From Syntrophaceae bacterium UBA5761 (GTDB taxonomy: Bacteria > Desulfobacterota > Syntrophia > Syntrophales > UBA4778), in the NCBI GenBank assembly GCA_002418885.1, contig DIEZ01000025.1, forward strand, positions 65,667 to 94,847: DNA of 29,181 nt, written 5' to 3'. A program made the translations under genes and the position numbers. The notes under the pieces are model-generated. The model was not told where the DNA came from. It ran no database searches and worked only from the letters and a program-made list of their open reading frames with translations. Every line of letters starts with the position of its first letter. Within the stretch, counting starts at the first letter, position 1. Of the stretch, positions 1 through 7,481 are shown in pieces.

Positions 1-201
1 CAGTCCGTGCTGAAGGCGCTCTTCCAGGGACTTCGCGACTTGAATGAAAGGAACAGGGCACTGATCGACACATCGCTTCAGTTTCTCCGGGATACCGCCG
101 GATTTTTGAACGAGATTTTGTCCCCGAAAACGGGTTACTCGGGCACGGGGGAGTTGAAGACAGTGAACAGAAACGGAAAGATACTCTGCGTGGAGGGATA
201 G
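1..201 (+). CDS. flgN: FlgN-type flagellar export chaperone, C-terminal part
   Basis: The window opens inside this gene; the frame is open from base 1 and ends at TAG 199-201, so only the last 66 codons are seen. The piece reads as a helix containing LNERNRALID, the motif typical of FlgN C-termini (a run around NERN followed by a second helix and a glycine-rich, poorly conserved tail). FlgN is a cytoplasmic chaperone that holds the hook-associated proteins FlgK and FlgL for type III export. The next gene, flgK, begins 4 nt after the stop, which fits that role and an operon. The upstream part cannot be assessed. Confidence 0.8.
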   Translation, partial: QSVLKALFQGLRDLNERNRALIDTSLQFLRDTAGFLNEILSPKTGYSGTGELKTVNRNGKILCVEG

Positions 202-205
202 GAAG

Positions 206-1588
206 ATGTCGGACCTCGGCAGCGTCATGAACGTGGCGAAAGACGCCCTTCTCAGTCATGCCTCGGCTATCAACATCACTGGTTCCAACATCGCAAACGT
301 GAACACGCCCGGATACAGCAGGCTCCGCCCAGTATTTTCTTCCGTAGGCGGGGCGGCGGAACTGCAGTTTGGTGTTGAGGTTTCCGGGGCCGAGAGGCTT
401 TACGACAAATACCTGGAGGTTCAGCTCGTCCAGCAGAATCAGGAGATCGGGTACTACGAGACGCGGAAGAACGTCCTCGACAGGGTCGAGGGTATCTTCA
501 ATGAGTCGGCGGGGGGCGGCCTGAACGAGAGTCTGACCAAGTTCTGGAACGCCTGGGAGGACCTCTCGGCGAACCCCACCGGGACGGTTCAGCGCGATGC
601 CCTGGTTTCGGCGGCAGAGAGCCTCGCCACGGTCTTTCGTCAGAAGGCGGAGGAACTCCAGGAAATACGTCAGGACATGAACGTTTCCGTGTCCGGCACC
701 GTATCGGAAGTGAACGGCTATCTCACCAATATAGCGGAATTGAACGAAAAGATCGTCCAGACCGTCACCGGTGGGGGGAATGCCGGCGACCTTCTGGATA
801 AACGACAGGACAACCTGCAGAAGCTCGGCACGCTGATCGACTTCCAGTACATCGAAGACGCCTCGGGGGCCGTGAATGTCTTCACCTCCAACGGAAAACC
901 TCTCGTGGAAGCGGGACGAACCTGGAAACTCGGAACGGCCGTCAATGCGGGCAATCACGACTATTACGACGTCGTCTTTCAGGACGAACCCGGCGAAGTC
1001 ATCAACGGCTGTTTCTCGAAAGGGAAGCTTGCCGCCTGCCTGGAGGCCCGGGATACCACTGTGGGCGGCTATCTCGACAAACTCGACAGCCTCGCGGCGA
1101 GCCTGGTAGAGGCGGTGAACAGCAAACACAAGGCGGGGTACGATACGTACGGGAATATCGGCGGGAATTTCTTCGACGAGCTGGGGACTGACGCGGCGCA
1201 CATGCGGGTAAGCAGCGCAATCACGGAAGACCGGGGGAAGATCGCGGCCTCCGCATCCGTCGACAGTGACGACGGCATCAACGCCTCCGCGATAGCCGCG
1301 ATCAAGGACAGTCTCCTGATGGGGGGCGGTACCGCAACCCTGAGCGATTATTATTCGGCGCTGATGGCCCGAGTGGGCCAGGACGTCAAGGATTCGAACT
1401 CGAGCCTTGACCACCAGACTGTCATAATGAGTCAACTGGAAAACCAGAGAGAAACGGTGTCCGGGGTGTCTCTCGACGAGGAGATGATGAACCTGATGAA
1501 GTACCAGCTCGGCTACAATGCGGCGGGCAGGCTCGCCGCAACGGTGTCGGCGTTGATGGATACCCTGATGAGTATGATGGAAGGTTGA
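206..1588 (+). CDS. flgK: Flagellar hook-associated protein 1 (FlgK)
   Basis: 460 aa. FlgK forms the first junction ring between the hook and the filament. The N-terminus has the rod/hook-family signature (ALLSHASAINITGSNIANVNTPGYSR, residues about 14-39, split here only for description), and the C-terminus has the paired signature GVSLDEEMMNLMKYQ followed by a helix ending in MDTLMSMM. These two ends form the coiled-coil D0 region; the middle is variable. The ATG at 206 follows an AGGAAG ribosome site very closely, and a GGAGG lies slightly further upstream. Length is in the normal range for a compact FlgK. It is 4 nt after flgN and 19 nt before flgL, so one operon. Confidence 0.96.
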   Translation: MSDLGSVMNVAKDALLSHASAINITGSNIANVNTPGYSRLRPVFSSVGGAAELQFGVEVSGAERLYDKYLEVQLVQQNQEIGYYETRKNVLDRVEGIFNESAGGGLNESLTKFWNAWEDLSANPTGTVQRDALVSAAESLATVFRQKAEELQEIRQDMNVSVSGTVSEVNGYLTNIAELNEKIVQTVTGGGNAGDLLDKRQDNLQKLGTLIDFQYIEDASGAVNVFTSNGKPLVEAGRTWKLGTAVNAGNHDYYDVVFQDEPGEVINGCFSKGKLAACLEARDTTVGGYLDKLDSLAASLVEAVNSKHKAGYDTYGNIGGNFFDELGTDAAHMRVSSAITEDRGKIAASASVDSDDGINASAIAAIKDSLLMGGGTATLSDYYSALMARVGQDVKDSNSSLDHQTVIMSQLENQRETVSGVSLDEEMMNLMKYQLGYNAAGRLAATVSALMDTLMSMMEG

Positions 1589-1607
1589 TAAGAGGGGAGT
1601 TTGAGAC

Positions 1608-2501
1608 ATGGTTACCCGCGTGACGGAAAACATGAAGTATTCCTTGCTGACGAGGAACCTTTCCAGCGTCCAGGATAGATGCAGCGAGCTGATGTTGCAG
1701 CTTTCTACGCAGAAGCGGATCAACAGGCCTTCGGACGACCCCGCGGGGATGAGCACCGTGATGAACTACCGGGATATGCTGGCTTCCATGGAGCAGTACG
1801 GGCGTAACATCGACGGCTGCACCGCCTGGCTCAATATAACGGAATCCACGCTGTCGAGCGTCAACGATATCCTCGTCAAGGTTCAGGAGACGGCCATCTC
1901 TCAGGCGAGCGCCACGGCCACCGCCGCCACTAGACAGGAGTCGGCCGCCACGCTGGAATCCCTGATCGACCAGGTCCTGTCTTTGGCAAACACCAAGCTC
2001 GGCGACAGATACATCTTTTCCGGTACCAAGACGGGCACGAAACCCTTCGAGGTGGATGGGAGTTACGAAGGAAACGGCGAGGAGATGACCCTGAATATCG
2101 GCAAGGACCGTACCATGCATTACAGTTTTTCCGGCGAGGCCGTTTTTACCGACATGGGGGCCGGGACGGTCGATATCTTCGGGACCTTGAACGAACTGAA
2201 AACCGCACTTGCCGGCAACGACGTCGAGGGGATAAGGGCGACGCTCGACGACCTGAAGGCGGCGCAGCAGCAGGTTACCCGCTATCAAGCTATCTGCGGT
2301 ACCCGGACTAACGACCTGGAAATAACGAAGGGCAACTACGAAGCGCTCAAGGAAAACATCACCGGCCTGATGTCGAACACCGAAGACGCCGATGTCACAA
2401 AATTGGTCACTGATTTCCAGATGAAACAACTGGCCCTGCAGGCATCTTACTACATGGCCGGGGAAATCGGAAAGATATCGATACTAAACTTCATCAAATG
2501 A
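1608..2501 (+). CDS. flgL: Flagellar hook-associated protein 3 (FlgL)
   Basis: 297 aa. FlgL is the second hook-filament junction protein and is a flagellin homologue without the outer domains. The N-terminal flagellin-like helix is visible (LSTQKRINRPSDDPAG at about residues 32-47, the FlgL version of the flagellin LSSGxRINxAxDDAAG motif), as is the closing helix (LVTDFQMKQLALQASYYM, near the end). The GGGGAG ribosome site at 1594-1599 precedes ATG 1608. It lies between flgK and csrA in one transcription unit. Length is typical. Confidence 0.95.
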   Translation: MVTRVTENMKYSLLTRNLSSVQDRCSELMLQLSTQKRINRPSDDPAGMSTVMNYRDMLASMEQYGRNIDGCTAWLNITESTLSSVNDILVKVQETAISQASATATAATRQESAATLESLIDQVLSLANTKLGDRYIFSGTKTGTKPFEVDGSYEGNGEEMTLNIGKDRTMHYSFSGEAVFTDMGAGTVDIFGTLNELKTALAGNDVEGIRATLDDLKAAQQQVTRYQAICGTRTNDLEITKGNYEALKENITGLMSNTEDADVTKLVTDFQMKQLALQASYYMAGEIGKISILNFIK

Positions 2502-2519
2502 TGCCCTGCGGGAGGGGAG

Positions 2520-2753
2520 ATGCTCATCCTGACAAGGAAGTTGGGAGAAGCGATCGCTATCGGCGACGAGGTAAAGGTTCACCTGCTGGAGATAAAGGGG
2601 AGGCAGGTCAGGATCGGCGTGGAGGCGCCCGCCCACATCACCGTTCATCGGGAAGAAATCTACCGGCAGATCCGCGAACAGAATCAAAAGTCGGCAACCC
2701 CGACGGGACCGGCGGCCAACCTCCGGGAGGTCTGGGAAAAATTGAAGGGATAG
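2520..2753 (+). CDS. csrA: Carbon storage regulator CsrA, RNA-binding translational regulator
   Basis: 77 aa. CsrA is a small homodimer that binds GGA motifs, best in hairpin loops, and usually blocks ribosome access. The N-terminus [12 protein letters not shown] is the canonical family start, with Leu4 and Arg6, and Arg44 (in TVHREE) is present; Leu4 and Arg44 are the key RNA-contact residues in studied homologues. A strong GGAGGGGAG site directly precedes ATG 2520. The gene starts 18 nt after flgL and is followed 11 nt later by fliW, its protein antagonist, the arrangement seen in Firmicutes and many other flagellated bacteria. A likely target, the fliC leader with GGA-loop hairpins, is in this same window. 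Confidence 0.97.
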   Translation: MLILTRKLGEAIAIGDEVKVHLLEIKGRQVRIGVEAPAHITVHREEIYRQIREQNQKSATPTGPAANLREVWEKLKG

Positions 2754-2764
2754 TCAAGGACTGT

Positions 2765-3262
2765 ATGGAGCTACAGACTACGTTATTCGGGTCGATAGAT
2801 GTAGACGCGGCCAGGGTTATCGAGATGCGACGGCCGATCCTGGGGTTCGAGCGTGTTAGGCGTTATGTCCTGCTGATTCGGGAGGAAAAGACGCCCTTCG
2901 GTTGGTTGCAATCCGTTGAAGACGCCGCCGTTGCCTTCGTCGTGGTAAACCCCTTCGTCGTGAAGGTAGACTATGAGCCGGTACTGAGCGATGAGGTGCA
3001 GGGAATACTTGGCATTGAGAAGACAGATGATGTAGCGCTACTCTCCATCGTCACGATCCGCTCCGAACCCTTGGAGGTTTCAGCCAACCTCCGGGCGCCC
3101 ATAGCTATCAATGTCCGAAACATGACGGCGCTGCAGACGGTCCTGGAGGACGAGGCCTATCCCGTTCGGTACATCGTAAAGACATTCCAGGGAGGACCTG
3201 CCGAAATCCCTCAGGCCGTGTCGTTGAAGATAAGTCCGACCAGCTCTGATAACTTTGCGTAG
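2765..3262 (+). CDS. fliW: Flagellar assembly factor FliW, CsrA antagonist
   Basis: 165 aa from ATG 2765, preceded by AAGGA. FliW binds either flagellin or CsrA; when flagellin is exported, free FliW sequesters CsrA and flagellin translation resumes. Family features visible: LGFERVRRYVLL, the PFGWLQS motif (residues about 40-46), AFVVVNP, LLSIVTI and NLRAPIAIN. An open frame extends upstream to 2498 but overlaps csrA in another frame and has no FliW similarity, so the later start is chosen. The C-terminus carries about 30 residues after the usual end of the domain, and the last 52 nt overlap the convergent flaG 3' end. Confidence 0.93.
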   Translation: MELQTTLFGSIDVDAARVIEMRRPILGFERVRRYVLLIREEKTPFGWLQSVEDAAVAFVVVNPFVVKVDYEPVLSDEVQGILGIEKTDDVALLSIVTIRSEPLEVSANLRAPIAINVRNMTALQTVLEDEAYPVRYIVKTFQGGPAEIPQAVSLKISPTSSDNFA

Positions 3263-3570
3263 AGTTTTTGGATCTCCTCAGGCGGGATTTCCCGGATTAC
3301 CTCGCCCGTCTCTCTGTTCGAGAGGACGACCGCTATCCTGTCCTTGTTTTTCCCGTAAGTAGAAAAGCTCAGGCTGATGTTCATCTGGTCGATCCGGTCC
3401 TGCATCTCGGCAACCATTTTCTGGGTTTCTGCGTTGCCGGGTTGAGACTGAGCCTGTCCGACATCGGGATTGTTCTTCTTCCTGCCATGTTCATCGACAC
3501 CACCCTGCTCCGCAGTCACTGCATAATTGGGGGAGATAGCCCCTCCCGTGTTGACGGCGTTGACGTTCAT
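3211..3570 (-). CDS. flaG: FlaG family flagellar protein
   Basis: 119 aa. FlaG proteins affect flagellar filament length in several species; the mechanism is unsettled. The N-terminal half is low in conservation and polar, while the C-terminal half has the family pattern: a helix MVAEMQDRIDQMN, then LSFSTYGKNKDRIAVVL, then TGEVIREIPPEEIQKLYAKL. The start ATG at 3570 has an upstream GGGGGTGGAAG. It converges on and overlaps the end of fliW by 52 nt. An inverted-repeat element lies between it and the fliT-like gene, so flaG may be transcribed separately from fliD-fliS-fliT or by read-through. Confidence 0.9.
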   Translation of the reverse strand: MNVNAVNTGGAISPNYAVTAEQGGVDEHGRKKNNPDVGQAQSQPGNAETQKMVAEMQDRIDQMNISLSFSTYGKNKDRIAVVLSNRETGEVIREIPPEEIQKLYAKLSELVGLIFNDTA

Positions 3571-3603
3571 TCTTCCACCCCCTTTTTCTCCATGTTTGAT
3601 AGG

Positions 3604-3745
3604 CTCGCAAAAAGTCGAGAATTACCACTTTCGTCATCCCGGCTAACACCGGAATCCAGTATATTCAATATGTTATGGATGCCCCTGTATCGAGTAGGGG
3701 GCAGGCTTATCGAGTCCGGCATGACGTTTTTGGACTTTTTGCGAG
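3604..3745 (-). repeat. Inverted-repeat (MITE/REP-like) element, copy 1
   Basis: A 142 bp element bounded by a perfect 13 bp inverted repeat, ctcgcaaaaagtc at 3604-3616 and gactttttgcgag at 3733-3745. The interior carries ccggaatccagtatattcaatatgtt and catgccggactcg-like blocks in reverse orientation, shared with copy 2 at 21107-21225. Copy 1 has an extra 23 nt flanked by a direct repeat of actcgata (as read on the - strand). It contains no gene. It begins about 5 bp from the fliT-like stop codon and lies upstream of flaG. Short non-coding elements of this type are usually moved by a transposase elsewhere in the genome or act as extragenic palindromes; which applies here cannot be decided. 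Confidence 0.85.
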
Positions 3746-3749
3746 GACG

Positions 3750-4178
3750 TCAGGTTTGGATGTCCAGAAATCTCGGGTTTTGTTCCCCGCGGCGGACATA
3801 ACCTTTCAATCCTCTTTCTTCCGAGCTCAGCGTCGCAAGTTCTTTCATCAATCCTTCGACCTTGCGGGCGGCGAGGGCAACGCATTCGTCGTTTACGACA
3901 GAGGCGCGTCTCAATCTGTCGCTTATATCTTCCGATATTTTTTCCAGCACCCGCATGTCTTCAGGGTTCCTTTCTCCCGGAAAGGATGTCAGACCGCGGG
4001 CTAATCTCCCGTCCATCGCTTCGATCACCGCGATCAACTCTGCGCGTTTCTCGAGCAGAGCGGCGGTCGTCTTCGAGTCTTCTTTCTCGAGCACATCCTT
4101 GAGCTTCAGTGTGCACGCAAGAAAGTCTTCGGCCGCCTTCAATTTTTTCACGAGAAGGGTCACCATCTCGAGCCTCAT
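3750..4178 (-). CDS. fliT: FliT-like flagellar chaperone
   Basis: 142 aa, almost wholly alpha-helical by composition, with charged heptad-like stretches (residues about 8-65 and 75-125) and a polar C-terminal tail. It has no catalytic motif. It overlaps the fliS 3' end by 4 nt (ATG 4178 within the fliS stop region). Size, helical build and place directly after fliS match FliT, the cytoplasmic chaperone for the cap protein FliD; sequence conservation in FliT is low, so a FlgN-like chaperone is the alternative. The stop codon (TGA, 3752-3750) lies at the edge of the inverted-repeat element, so the native 3' end may have been altered by that insertion. Confidence 0.65.
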   Translation of the reverse strand: MRLEMVTLLVKKLKAAEDFLACTLKLKDVLEKEDSKTTAALLEKRAELIAVIEAMDGRLARGLTSFPGERNPEDMRVLEKISEDISDRLRRASVVNDECVALAARKVEGLMKELATLSSEERGLKGYVRRGEQNPRFLDIQT

Positions 4179-4639
4179 GCTACCGCTGACGCTGTATTTC
4201 TGCCGGGTTTTCCGGCCTGCATCCGCCTCATCTCGGGATTCATCCCCGCCGGCTCATGTTTTACTTCTTCTTTGGTCTTCGCTATCTCCTTCCAGGAGGA
4301 GGCAAGCTCTGCCAATATCTTGATAGCCCTGTCGAAAGCGTCGAGGTCCGCCTTCAGGTCGGCCTCGATCAACGACCGTACAAGATAGGTGTAGATGGCC
4401 CTGAGGTTCGCGGCGATAACGCCGCCTCTTTGCATGTCGAGAGAGGCATTCAGCTCGTGGATGATATCGAAGGCCTTCTGGAGCGCCTTCGCCTTGGAAT
4501 ACAAATCTTTCTCGGCGTAGAAAGCCTTTGCCGCCCTGAGGTTCCCGATTGCGCCGTCGTAGCAAATCAGCACCAACTCGGCCGGGCTCGCCGTGAAAAA
4601 TTTCGACTCCTGGTACGTCTCCTTCGGACTGCGATACAT
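4175..4639 (-). CDS. fliS: Flagellar secretion chaperone FliS
   Basis: 154 aa. FliS binds the C-terminal helix of flagellin, prevents cytoplasmic polymerisation and hands flagellin to the export gate. The family pattern is clear: a YQES start with SPAELVLICYDGAIGNLRAAK (residues about 9-39, split by the family into two helices), then KALQKAFDIIHELNASLD and LRAIYTYLVRSLIEADL. A GGGGAG site lies 8 nt before ATG 4639. After about residue 125 there is a charged, probably disordered tail of 30 residues that is longer than in typical FliS. It is 18 nt after fliD and overlaps the fliT-like gene by 4 nt, so these three are co-transcribed. Confidence 0.94.
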   Translation of the reverse strand: MYRSPKETYQESKFFTASPAELVLICYDGAIGNLRAAKAFYAEKDLYSKAKALQKAFDIIHELNASLDMQRGGVIAANLRAIYTYLVRSLIEADLKADLDAFDRAIKILAELASSWKEIAKTKEEVKHEPAGMNPEMRRMQAGKPGRNTASAVA

Positions 4640-4657
4640 AGAATCATCTCCCCTTTT

Positions 4658-7336
4658 TTATAGACTTCCCCAACCGCTCGAGGCGGCGGTGAGTTGGCTG
4701 AGCAGCCAGTTGCCCTGGTTCTGAATCTTAAGCAAAGCCGCCTCCATCCGGGCGTAATTGTTGAGTAGTTGCTCTCTCTTGAGCTCCAGTCTTGCCTCCA
4801 TCTCGTCGATCTGCGTTTGGTAGTTTTTGATGCTCTCCTGCATGGACTTCTGTTTTGACGTCAGGTAGCCGTCTATCGAATCGGTCATGTTGTAGAGCGC
4901 TCGTTGATAGAGCTCGGCAACGCCGTATGTAAGCTTGACCGTTCCTATGTCGACGCCCTGCGCCGTCCCCGTGTATTTTATCGCGAGACCGTCTACGTTC
5001 GGTTGCCCGGCGTTTCCCGTCAGGACCTGTCCGACGCCGGTCGCCTCTTCGCCGTTTATCGTCCCCGCCACGTCGACGCCCGCCGTGACGGCCACAGCCC
5101 CGTCGGTCCACAGCGCGTTATTTTTCTGTGTGACCTGAAAGTCGTGGCCCGCGCCGTAGGCATTGTGGGTCAGGACAAGATGTCCCCCGGCGTCGGTCGA
5201 TGCCGTGACCGATATCGCTTCGCTCTGGAGCTCACTGTTGATGGCGCTGACGACCTGGGACATCGTCATGCCGGCGGTAAGCGCCACGACGGCGGTCTTT
5301 TCTCCTTCGGTAATCGTCAACTCTTCGTCTCCGGTCAAGCTCGTGCTGTCGGAGGCCTCCGTCGCCGTCCTCGTCGCCGCGGTGGTGATGTGTACCGTGT
5401 ATTCACCCTGTTTGGTGTCATGGTCGTGCGAGATGTACGACAGTGTCCCGACGCTGGTCTCGGCGTCGGCGATGAAGAGCCTTTTGACGTCTTCGAAGTT
5501 CGTCGTCAGGTATCCCCGGAGCACGCCCTCGTCGACGGCAAGCTTTCCCTCGTTGTCCAGGTTTACACCTATCTGCCCCAAGATCGAGAATTGCGGAGAA
5601 ACACCCCCGATTCCCTCGACAAGAATCGAGGTCAAGGTCGATTTGACGGAGGCAAGCGTCCCGTCACCGAAGAGAACCCCGCCGGTCTGCTGCTTGTCCG
5701 TATCGTAAGAACTCTGTGTTTGAATGTAGGAGGCGACGCTGTTGTAACTGCTTACGAAGGCCTTTATCTTTTCGATGACGGCGTCCGTGTCGCGGTCGAT
5801 GTTGAGCGTGATTGTGGTAGCCGGGTCGGCTTTGAGCAGGTCGAACGTTACGCCGGGCAAGACGTCGTCTATCGTGTTGGAGCTACTGGTAACGCTCACA
5901 CCGTTTATGTCGAGCGATGCGTCGGTGCCGGCCGTGACCTGACGTTGCCGTACAGGCACGGCACTCCCAAGGTCGCCGTCCGTATCGAAGCGGAGCGTCG
6001 AGTCTGGTTGATCATCGCTGTTTCTGACGGAGACCTTCACGTTCAGTTGACTCGCTCCAGCACTGTTATCCACAACCATCAGCTTTCCCGATCCGGTAAT
6101 TGTTGCGGTCACATTGCCGAAAACGGTCTCGACCTTCGCGAGGAGGTCACCGACGGTCGTCGTATCGGAAAGAATGAGCGTATCGTCGGACACGGGGATC
6201 CCGTTCGTGTCCGTCCCTTCGAGGCGGACATAATCGGAGCTCGCATATCCGGTGTAGCCGTCGATATCCTTGATCAAGGTATCGGCGGTGATGAAGGCGC
6301 CCCCGGAGGTATTGGCCACGTCGCCTGTCACGCCATAGACATCCGAAACGCCCCCTTCAAGGAAGCCAAGCGTCTCGAGGATGTTGTTCTTGTCCGTGTA
6401 AGTATTCGCGGAACCTTCGATCATCAGCCGGTAATAGGTCTTGCCTCCCTCGGTCTCGGTCGTGATCGACGCGGCAAGCCCCGCGGCTGATAATTTACTC
6501 TGCAAGGTGCTCAGCGTATCTGTGCTGAAATCGACGGCTGCGACGCCATTCCCGTTGATAACGATCTCGTTGTCTGCCGAAGTCTGCGCCGTCGTCAGGC
6601 CGAGGATCGTTTTTATCGACTCATTCATGTCGGTGAACCGGTCCGACAGGTCCGCCCCGGCGAGGTGATTTTTCGCGCTGCGGCTCGTATCTACAAAACC
6701 GAACTTGGTCAGGATGTCGACAGCTCCGCCGTTGAGGATGCTGAACCCGGCCTCACCGGTGGCGCTGCTCGTCAGGATCAGGCGGTAATCGCCCTCACCG
6801 TATTTTACGATGCTCGCGGCGACGCCGCTGGGGTTGGCGCCGGAATTGGCGTCATTGACCTTGTCCCTTACAGTCGTAAGGGTGTCCGTGTCCTCGATGC
6901 TGACGAGGACTTGATTGATCAAGATGTCGCCCGCGTATCCCGCGCCGAGGGCCGTGGCGGCGCTCGAAAAGGAAGCGGAAGAGAGCTTCTCGGCGGTTGC
7001 GACGCCGTTGATCTTGACGGAATAGGAACCGGGCGACGCGTCCTGCGAGGCCGTCACGGCAAGCAGGTCCGAGGCCTTAACCGTGGAGCTGTTCGTAGTC
7101 GTCGCCGCCTTGAAAAGACCGAAACCATCGGCGTCGACCAGGTCCCCGGCCGCCGTCTTCAAGGCGAGGAGCTTGGTGTTGAAAGACTGCCATTCCTTGA
7201 GCTTATTTTCGGTATCGGTCTTTTTCTCGGATACAAGGTCGACCCGTTTATGGTCGATGGCGATAAGCTGGGTGACAATGCTATCCCAATCGAGGCCGCT
7301 CGTAAGTCCGGTGATCAGACTGGTGCTCGTGGCCAT
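4658..7336 (-). CDS. fliD: Flagellar filament cap protein FliD, enlarged
   Basis: 892 aa, much longer than the roughly 450-680 aa usual for FliD. FliD caps the filament and folds incoming flagellin. The FliD N-terminal domain is at residues 1-100 (ITGLTSGLDWDSIVTQLI), and the C-terminal domain runs from about 470 to the end with the TIDDVLPGVTFDL block and a closing coiled coil (about 825-875). Between them are several flagellin-IN-like beta modules (around 103-215, 253-325, 349-450), and a further 150-residue module (about 640-795) is inserted in the C-terminal domain. No cysteine is seen in the protein. The start has AGGAGGT 7 nt upstream. fliS follows 18 nt downstream. A 13 bp inverted repeat separates it from fliC. 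Confidence 0.94.
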   Translation of the reverse strand: MATSTSLITGLTSGLDWDSIVTQLIAIDHKRVDLVSEKKTDTENKLKEWQSFNTKLLALKTAAGDLVDADGFGLFKAATTTNSSTVKASDLLAVTASQDASPGSYSVKINGVATAEKLSSASFSSAATALGAGYAGDILINQVLVSIEDTDTLTTVRDKVNDANSGANPSGVAASIVKYGEGDYRLILTSSATGEAGFSILNGGAVDILTKFGFVDTSRSAKNHLAGADLSDRFTDMNESIKTILGLTTAQTSADNEIVINGNGVAAVDFSTDTLSTLQSKLSAAGLAASITTETEGGKTYYRLMIEGSANTYTDKNNILETLGFLEGGVSDVYGVTGDVANTSGGAFITADTLIKDIDGYTGYASSDYVRLEGTDTNGIPVSDDTLILSDTTTVGDLLAKVETVFGNVTATITGSGKLMVVDNSAGASQLNVKVSVRNSDDQPDSTLRFDTDGDLGSAVPVRQRQVTAGTDASLDINGVSVTSSSNTIDDVLPGVTFDLLKADPATTITLNIDRDTDAVIEKIKAFVSSYNSVASYIQTQSSYDTDKQQTGGVLFGDGTLASVKSTLTSILVEGIGGVSPQFSILGQIGVNLDNEGKLAVDEGVLRGYLTTNFEDVKRLFIADAETSVGTLSYISHDHDTKQGEYTVHITTAATRTATEASDSTSLTGDEELTITEGEKTAVVALTAGMTMSQVVSAINSELQSEAISVTASTDAGGHLVLTHNAYGAGHDFQVTQKNNALWTDGAVAVTAGVDVAGTINGEEATGVGQVLTGNAGQPNVDGLAIKYTGTAQGVDIGTVKLTYGVAELYQRALYNMTDSIDGYLTSKQKSMQESIKNYQTQIDEMEARLELKREQLLNNYARMEAALLKIQNQGNWLLSQLTAASSGWGSL

Positions 7337-7411
7337 GAAAAAACCTCCTGTACGACAAAACCATTATGCCGCGCTCTCGTTTCAAAGGAAGTCGAGAAAT
7401 CTAAACATGAT

Positions 7412-7462
7412 CAAAAGGGTGCCTGGATGCCCCGGCATCCGACGATGGACGGGGCATCCAGG
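7412..7462 (-). terminator. Probable intrinsic terminator of fliC
   Basis: On the - strand, 20 nt after the fliC stop, a perfect 13 bp stem (CCTGGATGCCCCG / CGGGGCATCCAGG, arms 7450-7462 and 7422-7434) encloses a 15 nt loop and is followed by CACCCTTTTG, a short T tract. This would separate abundant fliC mRNA from fliD. The T tract is weak, so it may stop only part of transcription, leaving read-through into fliD. Confidence 0.6.
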
Positions 7463-7481
7463 TAAGGGTTTAAAGGGTTGT

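Noticed and set aside
2498..2764. N-terminal extension of FliW back to 2498
   Set aside because: It overlaps csrA in another frame, has arginine/glycine-rich out-of-frame composition and no FliW similarity; ATG 2765 has a ribosome site.
4904..6490. Long open frame on the + strand opposite fliD (528 codons)
   Set aside because: It is an antisense shadow of the G+C-rich fliD sequence, with no recognisable domain and no ribosome site.
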